Shown: positions 26,644 through 35,252 of the stretch, in pieces
Numbering within the stretch: position 1 is the stretch's first letter
Layout: each line of letters starts with the position of its first letter
DNA from: CAVPFA01 sp963703655
GTDB lineage: Bacteria > Actinomycetota > Acidimicrobiia > Acidimicrobiales > Bog-793
Direction: 5' to 3'
Length of the DNA: 64,000 bases
NCBI GenBank assembly: GCA_963703655.1
Contig: CAVPFA010000004.1
Span: forward strand, 186,001-250,000
Made by a program: the position numbers and the translations under genes
The notes under the pieces: generated by a model
The model's input: only the letters and a program-made list of their open reading frames with translations
Told to the model about the DNA's origin: nothing
Database searches by the model: none

Positions 26644-27240
26644 GTGTGTACTGCGAGGGACGATGCGACACCTCAGCAGCGTGCTAAAGCTGGAAGCGTG
26701 TTGATCCCGTTGAAAGCCGCCTACGAGCGCTTCCGGCTCGAGCCAGGCTGCTGCTATAACTCATACGACTGGTATCGGCGGCAGGCCCAGCGGAGCGGTG
26801 TGGTGAGCTTCGGAAGCCGGCGGCAGCTGGTGCGCTCCTGTCGGTCAGGCGTGGCCGTCACCAAGGTGAAGGGCCAGTGGATGGTCGACCAAGGGGACAT
26901 CGACGCCGAAGTGGCGGAACACCGTGCGGCAACAGCGGAGCTGGAGCAGATCACGAGCGACTATCGCAGAAAGATCCTGCATGGCGAGGCGGGCTCGACC
27001 ATGAGAGCCACCTTCGGCAGTTACACCGTCTACGCCGACTTCCACTCGAGCTGGCGCTCGGACGCCAAACCCTGGAAGGAGTCGGGGACGAACTGGTTCT
27101 GCAGCCGATGCTGGCAGCCCGCGACACTCAAGCACGACAAGCCGGAGTGCCATACCTGTTCGGATTGGGGGAGCTGCGGCCGGGACTGCACCCTGAGTGA
27201 GGTGTCGTGCAAACCCTGTGGCACTGCCATGGCTGTGTAG
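26644..27240 (+). CDS. unknown protein with C-terminal cysteine-rich zinc-binding region
   Basis: 198 residues from GTG 26644; an in-frame GTG at 26698 gives a 180-residue version that starts at LIPLKAAYERF. The first part is helical. The last ~50 residues carry seven cysteines in CSRC, CHTC, CGRDC and CKPCG groups, a treble-clef or zinc-ribbon pattern. It could be a DNA- or RNA-binding accessory protein of the mobile region. No family assigned. Confidence 0.55.
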   Translation: MCTARDDATPQQRAKAGSVLIPLKAAYERFRLEPGCCYNSYDWYRRQAQRSGVVSFGSRRQLVRSCRSGVAVTKVKGQWMVDQGDIDAEVAEHRAATAELEQITSDYRRKILHGEAGSTMRATFGSYTVYADFHSSWRSDAKPWKESGTNWFCSRCWQPATLKHDKPECHTCSDWGSCGRDCTLSEVSCKPCGTAMAV

Positions 27241-27531
27241 AGCTCTGCTCTGCCTACTTCAAGGACGGCGAGTGAGCCCAACACGTTAGAACAGTATGTA
27301 GAGCGGCGGTTCGCAGCATTCCTTGGTCTCAGAGCTGGCCGCCCTTACGTTCTTCGTCGCTACCCGCTGAAACGTGGTTGGCCCTCGGTCGACTCGAAGG
27401 GCTACAGCTTTCCATGGTTCGCGAAAAGGGGTGAACGGCCTCTAAGGTGGAGCTGATCTATCACCGGTAGGCCATCATTGACGGTGTTTGGTCGCCCGGC
27501 AATGTGCTACGGGAGTGCAAGGAGGAGTCGC
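27241..27531. other. intergenic region with a start-less reading frame
   Basis: A plus-strand frame of ~55 codons (27286-27456) reads like protein (RRFAAFLGLRAGRPYVLRRY) but has no ATG/GTG start, so it may be a decayed gene end. Nothing else is seen. Confidence 0.3.
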
Positions 27532-27729
27532 ATGGCAGGGCTTGACGGTCGTCACCGCGATGAGGACGGGCGCATCGAGAGGAAACATGGCAACACCAAG
27601 ATCAAGAATCTTAAAGACCAGTACCCGGAACTGAAGAACTTTCGCAACGAGGACACTCTCGGCGAAGTTCGCGAAAGGTACGGCGTCGACAGTTTGGATG
27701 CTTTACTCGACAAGCTACGGAACCGGTGA
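27532..27729 (+). CDS. small charged protein, unknown
   Basis: 65 residues from ATG 27532, with an excellent AAGGAGGAG site. It is strongly charged (DGRHRDEDGRIERKHGNTKIKN), with a C-terminal helix (LDALLDKLRNR). Small proteins of this type (GRIxRKHGNT core) recur in actinobacterial accessory regions. No function is known to me. Confidence 0.6.
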   Translation: MAGLDGRHRDEDGRIERKHGNTKIKNLKDQYPELKNFRNEDTLGEVRERYGVDSLDALLDKLRNR

Positions 27730-27962
27730 ACGAACGGCCCGCGGTCCCCTCCTTGAGGGGCGGCGCGCTAACTGACCAGCGCCTACCGCGGCGTTAGCCG
27801 GGGCTGAGGTCAACCCCGATTCAGGATGAAGATGCTCACCGGAGATATACCTGACTCGACTGAACTCCTGCCTCCGCTGGCGCTATCTCGCGGTGAGCGA
27901 CGTGAGGAGCACTACGCGCCATGGGAGCACGCCGCCCGAATCCGAAGGAGAGGATCGAGACA

Positions 27963-28129
27963 ATGGCGGTCACGATTGCTGGCATTGTTGATCTGCTGGA
28001 ATGGTCCGAGTCAAAGTCATGCGGGATCTGGAAAAAGGACCGTTCATGCCTTCACGAGCCATGCGTCCAGGCTCAACGAGCCGTCGATGTGCTTTCGGTG
28101 CTGCGTGAGGTCGCGCCAGGAACGTGGAC
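27963..28129 (+). pseudogene. unknown gene cut by an IS21 element
   Basis: The ATG at 27963 (GGAGAGG upstream) starts MAVTIAGIVDLLEWSESKS... with two cysteines (SCGIW, SCLHEPC), and reaches VLREVAPGTW before the IS21 element begins at 28130. The sequence beyond the element, from 33856, can continue the frame but soon becomes unconvincing. Either the gene was near its end or the 3' side has since decayed. Function unknown. Confidence 0.5.
28125..28129 (+). repeat. 5-bp target-site duplication (left) of IS21 element
   Basis: TGGAC; the same five bases follow the right end at 33851-33855. Confidence 0.8.
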
Positions 28130-28307
28130 TGTTGGCGATCATCGAATCTCGCGATCGATGATCACGCGAACGCGCGTTCTGTGATCACCGAAACTCGCGG
28201 TTGAGCTGAGCTCCCGCGGTCGGCAACACCGGGCATCCACCCGGTGAGCGAGTGGCCCCTCCAGGGTTTCGGGCGACCAAGCACCGAACCCGGGAGGGAC
28301 CATCACC

Positions 28308-28682
28308 ATGCTGACCCAGGAGGAGTACATGGACGTGCTGAAGCTGCAGCGTCAGGGCTTCACCATTGCCGAGATCGCTGACGAGCTCGGCTATCACCCC
28401 GCCACCATCTCGCGCTGGATAAAAGACGGCGGTCCGCCGCCTGCCCGTGAGACCGATCGGAGCGAGCTTGTGATTGACCACTTCTGGTCGGATCGCGTCA
28501 AAGCCCTGCTCGAGGCAAACCCGCGCCTGTTGGCCACGAGCGTCTTCGCGATCATCTCCGCCGAGGGCTTCGAAGGGAGTTATCCGACCGTCTCGCGCTA
28601 CATCCGGGCACTACGAGGTCCACGCTTTCGGCGCGCCAATAAGGCCTCGGTGCCGATCGAGACCGCACCCGGTGAGGAATGT
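28308..28682 (+). pseudogene. istA: IS21 istA transposase, 5' part
   Basis: Start ATG 28308 with GGGAGGG upstream. The N-terminal HTH (MLTQEEYMDVLKLQRQG ... EIADELGYHPATISRWIKDGG) and a second HTH (YPTVSRYIRALRG) are intact. The frame is broken after GEEC at 28682 by the RIT element. It continues in phase at 32044 with QFDWSDC, the conserved start of the IS21 catalytic core. The restored product is 426 residues, a normal IstA length. Confidence 0.92.
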
Positions 28683-28708
28683 ATATGTGGAATTCCACAT
28701 AGGATCTC

Positions 28709-28768
28709 TTATGCGGCGTCCGGAAATATGCGGCGTGGAGTGCTGAAAGGCAGTGTTGTGGCTGGCCG
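28709..28768 (+). repeat. 60-bp terminal inverted repeat of RIT element (left)
   Basis: Begins TTATGCGGCGTCCGGAAATA and ends GGCTGGCCG. It is an exact reverse complement of 31978-32037. It contains two copies of the submotif ATGCGGCGT. Confidence 0.95.
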
Positions 28769-28861
28769 GGCCAGTGTGATCTTCTGACGGAGTCCGCATA
28801 ATCGCGGACGTCTGCGGAGGCCCAAGCTTCTTCCTTCTGGAGTTCCCGAGAGGAGGAAGCA

Positions 28862-30042
28862 ATGGTGATCGAGGGACCGCTGGCGCCGTGGGCGACCGGC
28901 ATTGCCGGTCAGTTGAAGACATTGGGGTATTCACAATCGACGGCGTCGAAGCACATGAAGCTTGTCGGGAGACTGAGCAGGTTCCTGCACCAGCGGGGGC
29001 TGGCGGCCAGCGAGCTCAGCGCCGAGGTGGTGGAGGAGTTCTTCTCGGACCTTCATGCACACCACGGATCGTCCTGGCCGACCTCCAAGGCGTTCGTGTG
29101 GCTGGTCGAGTACCTGAGGGAAGTTGGCGTGACGCCCGAGCCAACTCCGCCTTTGCCGCAGTCCTCGGAGGGGTTGCTGGTCGACCGATATCGGCAGTAT
29201 CTACTGGACGAGCGGGGTCTTGCGCGAAAGACGGTGATCGCTCGCGAGCAGACCGCGCAGTTGTTGTTGGCGGAGCACTCAGGCCGTGAGCTCCGCGATC
29301 TCGATGCGAGCGACGTCAGCAGGTTCGTGACCCGCCAATGCCGTCATTTGAGCCCGCGGTCAGCTGAGCGTCTGGTCAACGGACTGCGATCGTTCCTGCG
29401 ATTCGCATTGGTCGAAGGGCTGATCACCGCGCCCTTGGCGAGCGCGGTGCCGTCCGTGGCGCGATGGAGCGGCACCAGCCTGCCGCGAGGCCTTGGGAGC
29501 GCGCAGGTTGCGGCGCTGTTGGCGAGCTGTGATCGACGCCGTGCGATCGGCAGGCGTGATTACGCAATCTTGGTGCTGCTCGCCCGCCTCGGACTACGAG
29601 CCGCCGAGGTCTCCGCCCTCCGCCTCGACGACATCGACTGGAGGACAGGGGTGATCGTGGTGCGCGGCAAGGGACGCACCGAGGAGCAGCTGCCCCTGCC
29701 GTCCGACGTGGGCGCAGCGGTCGCCGCATACCTGCGCCGAGGCCGACCCCGGCGTCCCGAGCGGGAGGTGTTCTTACCGCGATCGCCCCGATCCGCGGGC
29801 TCGCCCCGCAAGGGGTGAGCGAGGTGGTGCGCGCTGCGAGCGAGCGGGCTGGGCTCGGAAGCTTCGGGGCCCATCGTCTGCGCCACACCGCGGGGACCGA
29901 GATGCTGCGCGCCGGAGCGTCGCTTTCGGAGGTGGCTCAGGTCCTGCGTCACCGCAGCGTTGCCAGCACGGTCATCTACGCCAAGGTCGACCATCTCGCA
30001 TTCCGCGAACTCGCGATGCCGTGGCCGGGGGCCGAGCGATGA
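28862..30042 (+). pseudogene. first tyrosine recombinase of the RIT element, frameshifted
   Basis: ATG 28862 with AGGAGG upstream. An N-terminal SAM-like core-binding domain (residues ~1-190) is followed by the catalytic domain with the first Arg in LGLRAAEVSALRL and the Lys in RGKGRTEEQ. The frame ends at 29818 (SPRKG), but the remaining catalytic residues lie in the adjacent phase: HRLRHTAGT, VLRHRSVAS and the Tyr in STVIYAKVD, ending at 30042. Restoring one base near 29773 joins them into about 393 residues with the full R-K-HxxR-H-Y set. It is either an inactivating deletion or a read error; the other two recombinases are intact. The end overlaps the next gene by ATGA. Confidence 0.85.
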
Positions 30043-30965
30043 ACGACTTCTCTTCCATCGCTGCCGACTATCTGGCCACTCGACGGGCCATGGGCTACAA
30101 GCTCACCGAGGACGGCCGTCTGCTCAGACACTTCGTCGCCCACCTCGAGGCATCTGACGCGAAGCACCTGACGATTGCGGACGCTCTGGCGTGGGCCAAG
30201 CAGCCTCCAGACGCTTCCCCCCTGTGGTGGACGGCCAAGCTGCGGGTGGCTCGCGGCTTCGCCCGCTACCTCGTCGCTCTCGACCCTGCGACCGAAGTCC
30301 CACCGGTCGGGCTCATCCGCGAGCCAAGCCACCGGATCGTGCCCTACATCTACTCCGACGAGGACATCGACCGGCTGATGGCGGCGGCCGGACGCCTTCC
30401 CACAGAGCACCGAGCCGACACCTACCGGACCGTGATCGGGCTCCTCTCGGTCACCGGCATGAGGGTGGGCGAGGCCGTCCGTCTCGATCGGAACGATGTC
30501 GACCTCGACCAAGGGCTGCTCACCATCCGCAATTCGAAGTTCGGGAAATCACGGCAGTTGCCGCTACACCCGACGACGGTGGGAGCGCTCGCCGCCTACG
30601 CACGCCGGAGAGACCAGCGACGGCTCAGTCCGAAGTCACCGAGCTTCTTCACTTCGACAACGGGAACGCGGTTGCTGCGCGACAACGTGAGCACCGTCGG
30701 TTCCTGCCTCGTGCGCGACGCCGGGCTCATTGATTCGGGTCGAGGCCGAAGGCCAAGGCTTCACGACCTGAGACACGCTTTTGTGGTTCGGTGCGTGATC
30801 AGCTGGTATCGCGACGGCCTCGATGTCGAACGTCGCCTGCCGCTGCTGTCCACCTTCTTGGGCCACGTCATGCCGGCCACGACCTACTGGTATCTGACCG
30901 GCGTTCCGGAACTGCTCGAACTCGTCGTCGATCGAGTCGAAACGCTCGCGGAGGCGAAGCGATGA
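30039..30965 (+). CDS. second tyrosine recombinase of the RIT element
   Basis: 308 residues from ATG 30039, overlapping the previous stop by 4 nt. Core-binding N-terminus, then the catalytic domain: Arg in VTGMRVGEAVRL, Lys in NSKFGKSRQLPL, HDLRHAFVV, LGHVMPATT and the nucleophile Tyr in TTYWYL. All five active-site positions are present. In published trios, each of the three genes belongs to a separate recombinase subfamily and they are thought to act together. The stop overlaps the third gene's ATG. Confidence 0.9.
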   Translation: MNDFSSIAADYLATRRAMGYKLTEDGRLLRHFVAHLEASDAKHLTIADALAWAKQPPDASPLWWTAKLRVARGFARYLVALDPATEVPPVGLIREPSHRIVPYIYSDEDIDRLMAAAGRLPTEHRADTYRTVIGLLSVTGMRVGEAVRLDRNDVDLDQGLLTIRNSKFGKSRQLPLHPTTVGALAAYARRRDQRRLSPKSPSFFTSTTGTRLLRDNVSTVGSCLVRDAGLIDSGRGRRPRLHDLRHAFVVRCVISWYRDGLDVERRLPLLSTFLGHVMPATTYWYLTGVPELLELVVDRVETLAEAKR

Positions 30966-31954
30966 GCGCGCTGGCACCGCTGCTCGAGGCCTTCTTCACC
31001 GAGCGGTTGATCGGCCAGCGTGAGGCGAGCCATCACACAGTGGCCGCCTACCGGGATGCGTTTTGCCTCCTGCTGCGCTTTGCCCAGCGCCACACCGGCA
31101 GGGCACCACACGAGCTCACGCTCGAGGACCTCGACGCCCAGCTCATCGGGGCGTTCCTCAACCACCTGGAGACAGAACGAGCCGTGAGTGTCCGGACACG
31201 CAACGCCAGATTGACTGCCATCCGCTCGCTGTTCCATTTCGCCGCCTACCGTCATCCTGAGCACGCCGCGTTGATCCAACGGGTGCTCGCCATCCCGCCA
31301 AAACGGACCGACAGGGCCCTCGTCACCTATCTCACCGAAGACGAGATGAAGGCACTGCTGGACGCGCCGGACTGCTCGAGCTGGATCGGACGGCGGGACC
31401 ATGCCCTCTTGGTGCTCGCGCTAGAGACGGGACTGCGCGTCAGCGAGCTCAGCGGGCTCACCTGCGCGGCCGTAGTTCTCGGCACCGGGGCCTACGTGCG
31501 CTGCCACGGCAAGGGGCGCAAGGAGCGGATAACCCCACTGCGCAAAGAGACCCGGGCGCTCCTCCGCGCCTGGCTCGACGAACGCGGGGCCGCACCTTCG
31601 GATCCGCTATTTCCGGGGCCGAGGGGTGGACCGCTGAGCCGCGACGCTATCCGTCGTCTCGTCGAGCGACACGTCGCCGCTGCCGCTGCCGTCTGCCCGT
31701 CCCTCTCAGGCAAGGATGTTTCTCCACACGTGCTGAGACACAGCTGCGCGATGAACCTTCTGCGTCACGGAGTCGACACGGCCACCATCGCTCTCTGGCT
31801 CGGACACGAGGACATCCGCACAACCTACGGCGTTTACCTCCACGCCGACCTCGGCCTCAAGGAAAATGCCCTCGCTAAGACCGCACCACCGCGTACGCGG
31901 TCGGGCCGATACCGCCCACCCGACGCGCTTCTCGCGTTCCTAGAAGCCCTGTGA
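30962..31954 (+). CDS. third tyrosine recombinase of the RIT element
   Basis: 330 residues from ATG 30962 (ATGA overlap). XerD-like: core-binding domain (TVAAYRDAFCLLLRFAQ), then Arg in ETGLRVSELSGL, Lys in HGKGRKERITPL, HVLRHSCAMNLL, LGHEDIRTT and Tyr in TTYGVYLH. Complete and apparently active. It ends 23 nt before the right inverted repeat. Overlapping starts indicate a single transcript for all three recombinases. Confidence 0.9.
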   Translation: MSALAPLLEAFFTERLIGQREASHHTVAAYRDAFCLLLRFAQRHTGRAPHELTLEDLDAQLIGAFLNHLETERAVSVRTRNARLTAIRSLFHFAAYRHPEHAALIQRVLAIPPKRTDRALVTYLTEDEMKALLDAPDCSSWIGRRDHALLVLALETGLRVSELSGLTCAAVVLGTGAYVRCHGKGRKERITPLRKETRALLRAWLDERGAAPSDPLFPGPRGGPLSRDAIRRLVERHVAAAAAVCPSLSGKDVSPHVLRHSCAMNLLRHGVDTATIALWLGHEDIRTTYGVYLHADLGLKENALAKTAPPRTRSGRYRPPDALLAFLEAL

Positions 31955-31977
31955 ATATGCGGCGTGGAGGAGCCCCT

Positions 31978-32037
31978 CGGCCAGCCACAACACTGCCTTT
32001 CAGCACTCCACGCCGCATATTTCCGGACGCCGCATAA
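31978..32037 (-). repeat. 60-bp terminal inverted repeat of RIT element (right)
   Basis: Exact inverted copy of 28709-28768, ending CCGCATAA directly before GAATGT. A further partial direct copy (ATATGCGGCGTGGAG) lies just inside, at about 31954. Confidence 0.95.
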
Positions 32038-32043
32038 GAATGT

Positions 32044-32949
32044 CAGTTCGACTGGTCGGACTGCTGCGACTTCGGTGAGCTCTTCGGCCTCGGCGAGCTC
32101 CACTGCTTCGGGGCGATCCTCTCGTGGTCGCGCTGGCGCAAGTGGTGGTTCGCCCCCTCGATCGACCAGAACCACACCTTGGAGGGCCTCGCCTCGTTCT
32201 ACGAGGCCGCCGGTGGCGTGCCCTACTTCTCGCGCACCGACAGGATGGGCGCCCTCGGAAGCTCTCGCGGGAGGCGCTTTGTGCTGCACTCGCCCGTGCT
32301 CGACTTCGCCCGCCTGCACGGCACGGCGATGGTGTTCTGTGCCCCGAGGGACGCCAAGCGCAAGGGCAAGATCGAGCGCCCCTTCCGGGACCTGAAGGAG
32401 AGCTTCATGGAAGAGCTCGTCTTGGACCCACCGAGCAGCATCGCCGAGGTGAACTCCCGCGGCGAGAGCTTCCTTTCGACCCGGGTACACAATCGGCCCC
32501 ATCGCACGACCGGCGTGCCTCCGATCGAACGGCTGCCGCTCGAGGGCCCGATGATGGCCGTGCTCCCGCGGGTGCGCTTTGACGCCGCCTATGTCGAGCC
32601 ACGACGGGTGCATCCTGTGCTTCCCCTCGTCGAATGGCGAGGCGTCTCCTACTCGGTCCCGCCGGACGCTTTGGGCCAGCTCGTCGAGTGCCGTTCGCCG
32701 CTCGGCGAAGACGTGCTCGAGATCCGCCTTGCCGGACGGCGCGTGGCGCTGCACCGGGTTGGCCTTCTCGGCACGGGCACGATCTGGGACCCGGTCCACC
32801 GCAGAGCTGCCGAGGCCGAAGCTCTCGGCCGCCATCTCCCGGTGCGGAGGCGCGTTCGGGTCCTCGAGCGCAGTGTGACCAAAGCCACCGACTACGCGGT
32901 GGCAGCGGTCGACCTCTCCCGTTACGACCTCGACGGGGGTGACCGATGA
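32044..32949 (+). pseudogene. istA: IS21 istA transposase, 3' part
   Basis: Resumes at QFDWSDC. It carries the catalytic-core blocks (HCFGAILSWSRWRKWWF, GKIERPFRDLKESFMEEL, RPHRTTGVPPIERL) and the C-terminal domain (VEWRGVSYSVPPDALGQLV). Its stop overlaps the istB start by ATGA. It has no start of its own, so it is inactive unless the RIT element excises. Confidence 0.9.
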
Positions 32950-33749
32950 CGAGCGCCTCGCCCTATGAGCGACTGAAGGACGACCTCGGCTATCTCGGCC
33001 TCGACGCCGCGGCCGAATGCTTCGCCACCCTGGCCGAGGAGGCCCTGGCAAGCGACTGGCCGCCGGTGGTCTACCTCGAGCGGGTCATCTCCGAACAAGC
33101 CCGGGCGACGCGTAACCGGCGCCTGGCGGCGCGCCTCCGATTCGCCCGCTTCCCGGGACGAAAGACGATCGAGGAGTTCGACTTCTCCTTCCAGCCGTCG
33201 GTCGACAAAAAGCTCGTCATGGACCTCGTGACGCTGCGCTTTGTGACCGAGGGAAGGCCGATCCTGTTCCTCGGCCAGCCCGGGTGCGGCAAATCGCACC
33301 TGGCGACGGCGCTCGCCATCTTGGCCGTCGAGGCCGGCTATCGCGGCTACTTCAGCTCCGCGGACGAGATGGTGCGCAACCTCGGCCACACGTTGTTGGA
33401 AGGGACCTTCAACCACAAGCTCCGGACCTACGTCGCACCCTCGGTCCTCGTCATCGACGACGTGGGCCTGATCCCGATGGGACGAGCCGAGGCGACCGCC
33501 TTGTTCCAGGTGGTGAACCGCCGTTACGAGGTCGGTCACTCGACGATCGTCACGACCAATCGCGGGCTGCCCGAATGGGGGGAGATCCTCGGAGATCCTG
33601 TCGTCGCAGCGGCGACCCTCGACCGCTTAATGCACCGGGCGATCGTCTTCAACATCAAAGGGCAGTCGTGGCGCATGCGAGAGCACCAGGCGCTCGCAAC
33701 GGCAACCTCGAAGACACCTTCGAAGGACGGAGAGAGGAGGGACCGCTAA
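32946..33749 (+). CDS. istB: IS21 IstB AAA+ ATPase (transposition helper)
   Basis: 267 residues from ATG 32946. Helical N-terminal DNA-binding part (YERLKDDLGYLGLDAAAE), then a DnaC-like AAA+ domain: Walker A LGQPGCGKSHLA, Walker B VLVIDDVGLIPM, sensor 1 STIVTTNRGLPEW, box VII-like ATLDRLMHRA. Complete. By family, IstB forms an ATP-dependent oligomer that selects target DNA and stimulates IstA; with istA split, it has no partner from this copy. Confidence 0.93.
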   Translation: MTSASPYERLKDDLGYLGLDAAAECFATLAEEALASDWPPVVYLERVISEQARATRNRRLAARLRFARFPGRKTIEEFDFSFQPSVDKKLVMDLVTLRFVTEGRPILFLGQPGCGKSHLATALAILAVEAGYRGYFSSADEMVRNLGHTLLEGTFNHKLRTYVAPSVLVIDDVGLIPMGRAEATALFQVVNRRYEVGHSTIVTTNRGLPEWGEILGDPVVAAATLDRLMHRAIVFNIKGQSWRMREHQALATATSKTPSKDGERRDR

Positions 33750-33850
33750 CCTTAAATCGCCGGCCCGGGACTCAGCCGACCGCGAATTTCGATGATCGCC
33801 GATCGCGAAAGCGCGTGATCACAGAACGCGACTTTCAGTGATCGCCAACA

Positions 33851-33855
33851 TGGAC
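33851..33855 (+). repeat. 5-bp target-site duplication (right) of IS21 element
   Basis: TGGAC, matching 28125-28129. Confidence 0.8.
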
Positions 33856-34022
33856 CGCCAGGACCAGTCGGCCCGAGCCCGTCGTTCACTATCGCCGCTC
33901 TCGCCGATCGGTTTGCCGATCATTTGCTCGATCGCCTGAATCCGTAGTCCGACCTCTTCGCGGTGGGGCACAGCGCGAGGGATACACCAATGACCACAAC
34001 GGCTCGGAGAGCCGAGCGTCGA

Positions 34023-34934
34023 CTACGCAGGCGGTTGAAGGCGGAGAGTTGCCACGGTGACGTGCGGCCAGCTGAGTCCGTTGAAGTTCAGGAGAACGGT
34101 TTGAGAGTACTGAAGCTGTTGAACGTTTGGCGAGCCCTGCACGGTCTCAAGCCAGAAGGTCGAGGAGACCGCGGCCGCTACCGCGTTTGGCCCGCCGCTG
34201 CCACCCTGCAGAAAAGCTGTGTTGGCGGTTCCGCCCCCCTGTACTGGCGCGTCGCCGGTCGAGACTTCCAGTGTCACTGTCGACACGATCGTTTGCCCCT
34301 GAAGCGCTGCAGTGAGGAGGCTATTGGGATTGTCGACGAGACCCTGGCTGACGCCTGTCAGGCCAGGCCCTGAGGTGCGAAACTGAGTCGGCGCTGCGAG
34401 ATCTTGCTCTGGAAACACTGATCCCGCAGTGGCGTTGCCGATGGGGAACGGGTTGATGTTCATCGCCGGAATAGACGGAGCGTTGCTCCCGGAACTGGCG
34501 ACGCCCTGAGCGACGATAGTCGTGCCATGCGGAATCGAGGCCAGCCGAGCAACCGTCGCCGGAAGAAGAGGGTCGGTTGTTGAAGGCACCGAGAGCCAGA
34601 CTCCGGGCTCAACGTGCAAGCCGGCGTTCAGGTTGCTATCGCTGATCTGCTGCAGGTATCGGATCCCGACCATGAGGATGTCGTCTTGCAAGAAGCCGCG
34701 ATTCGGAATCTCGCCGGGTATGGCATCGAATTCGAGAGTCTCCCCGGTCATATTGAGTTCGAGGAATCGATCCTGCCCGGCTGAGTGGTTCGGACGCCAG
34801 ATCGCGTTGAAACCTTTGCCGGACCACGTGCCCACCAGTCCAGCGAGTAGACCGAGATCAGGAGGTGGGGGGGAGGGGGACGGTGCCGGAGTCGGCGGAG
34901 TGGGCTCGTAGGAGAAGGTTGATGCTAGGTCCAT
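34023..34934 (-). CDS. heme-binding beta-barrel-like (nitrobindin-like/FABP-like) protein
   Basis: 303 residues from ATG 34934, chosen because AAAGGA lies eight bases upstream; the longer frame is unsupported. A Pro-rich N-terminus (PTPPTPAPSPSPPPP) is followed by LLAGLVGTWSGKGFNAIWRPN, IPGEIPNRGFLQDDI and LHVEPGVWLSVPSTT. This recognisable family of calycin-like beta barrels is often annotated as heme-binding. The barrel is much longer than classical nitrobindins. No signal peptide is visible. The sigma-factor gene lies upstream on the same strand, 320 bp away, and may control it. Confidence 0.65.
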   Translation of the reverse strand: MDLASTFSYEPTPPTPAPSPSPPPPDLGLLAGLVGTWSGKGFNAIWRPNHSAGQDRFLELNMTGETLEFDAIPGEIPNRGFLQDDILMVGIRYLQQISDSNLNAGLHVEPGVWLSVPSTTDPLLPATVARLASIPHGTTIVAQGVASSGSNAPSIPAMNINPFPIGNATAGSVFPEQDLAAPTQFRTSGPGLTGVSQGLVDNPNSLLTAALQGQTIVSTVTLEVSTGDAPVQGGGTANTAFLQGGSGGPNAVAAAVSSTFWLETVQGSPNVQQLQYSQTVLLNFNGLSWPHVTVATLRLQPPA

Positions 34935-35252
34935 CGGGTTGTCCTTTCGCGCACGTGAACGGCCGCTATGTAGGTAACCACTTCCTTCCTTTCCTCCAGA
35001 CTGCTTTTCATCATGAAACGCCACCGCTTAGCAGATTGCGGCCGGCTCGTTCCGGCGATCACAAGGTTGAAGGTGGTTCTTTACGAGCGCTCATAGTCGC
35101 GTCGTCGTCGAATTCCCACGCTCTTCTAGAGGTGGCTTTCCGAAGAATTGCACTTCGTTGATGCACGCTGGTCCGTGAGCGCAGCTTGCGAACAGCCGGT
35201 GCTCCGAGCGATGAACGTTCAATAGTCTTCGAAATGGGTTCGCGACGACGCG

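Larger units (their letters stand above)
28683..32037 (+). mobile_element. RIT-type element (three tyrosine recombinases in tandem) inserted in istA
   Basis: Perfect 60-bp inverted repeats lie at 28709-28768 and 31978-32037, enclosing three overlapping tyrosine-recombinase genes, the published definition of recombinase-in-trio elements. The hexamer GAATGT occurs on both sides (28677-28682 and 32038-32043); removing everything from 28683 to 32043 restores istA exactly. The left repeat is separated from the hexamer by 26 bp containing an 18-bp perfect palindrome (28684-28701), whereas the right repeat abuts the hexamer directly. Confidence 0.92.
28130..33850 (+). mobile_element. IS21-family element, itself split by a RIT element
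   Basis: The ends carry inverted TGTTGGCGATCA / TGATCGCCAACA. Further internal terminal repeats are shared (GATCATCGAA, TTCTGTGATCAC, GCGATCG), as is usual for the multiple terminal repeats of IS21. Flanked by TGGAC on both sides. Without the inserted RIT element it would be about 2.36 kb, carrying istA and istB with an ATGA overlap, a standard IS21 size. The current length is 5721 bp. Confidence 0.9.

Noticed and set aside
31834..33051. 405-residue minus-strand frame
   Set aside because: Antisense across the RIT end and istA, crossing an element boundary.
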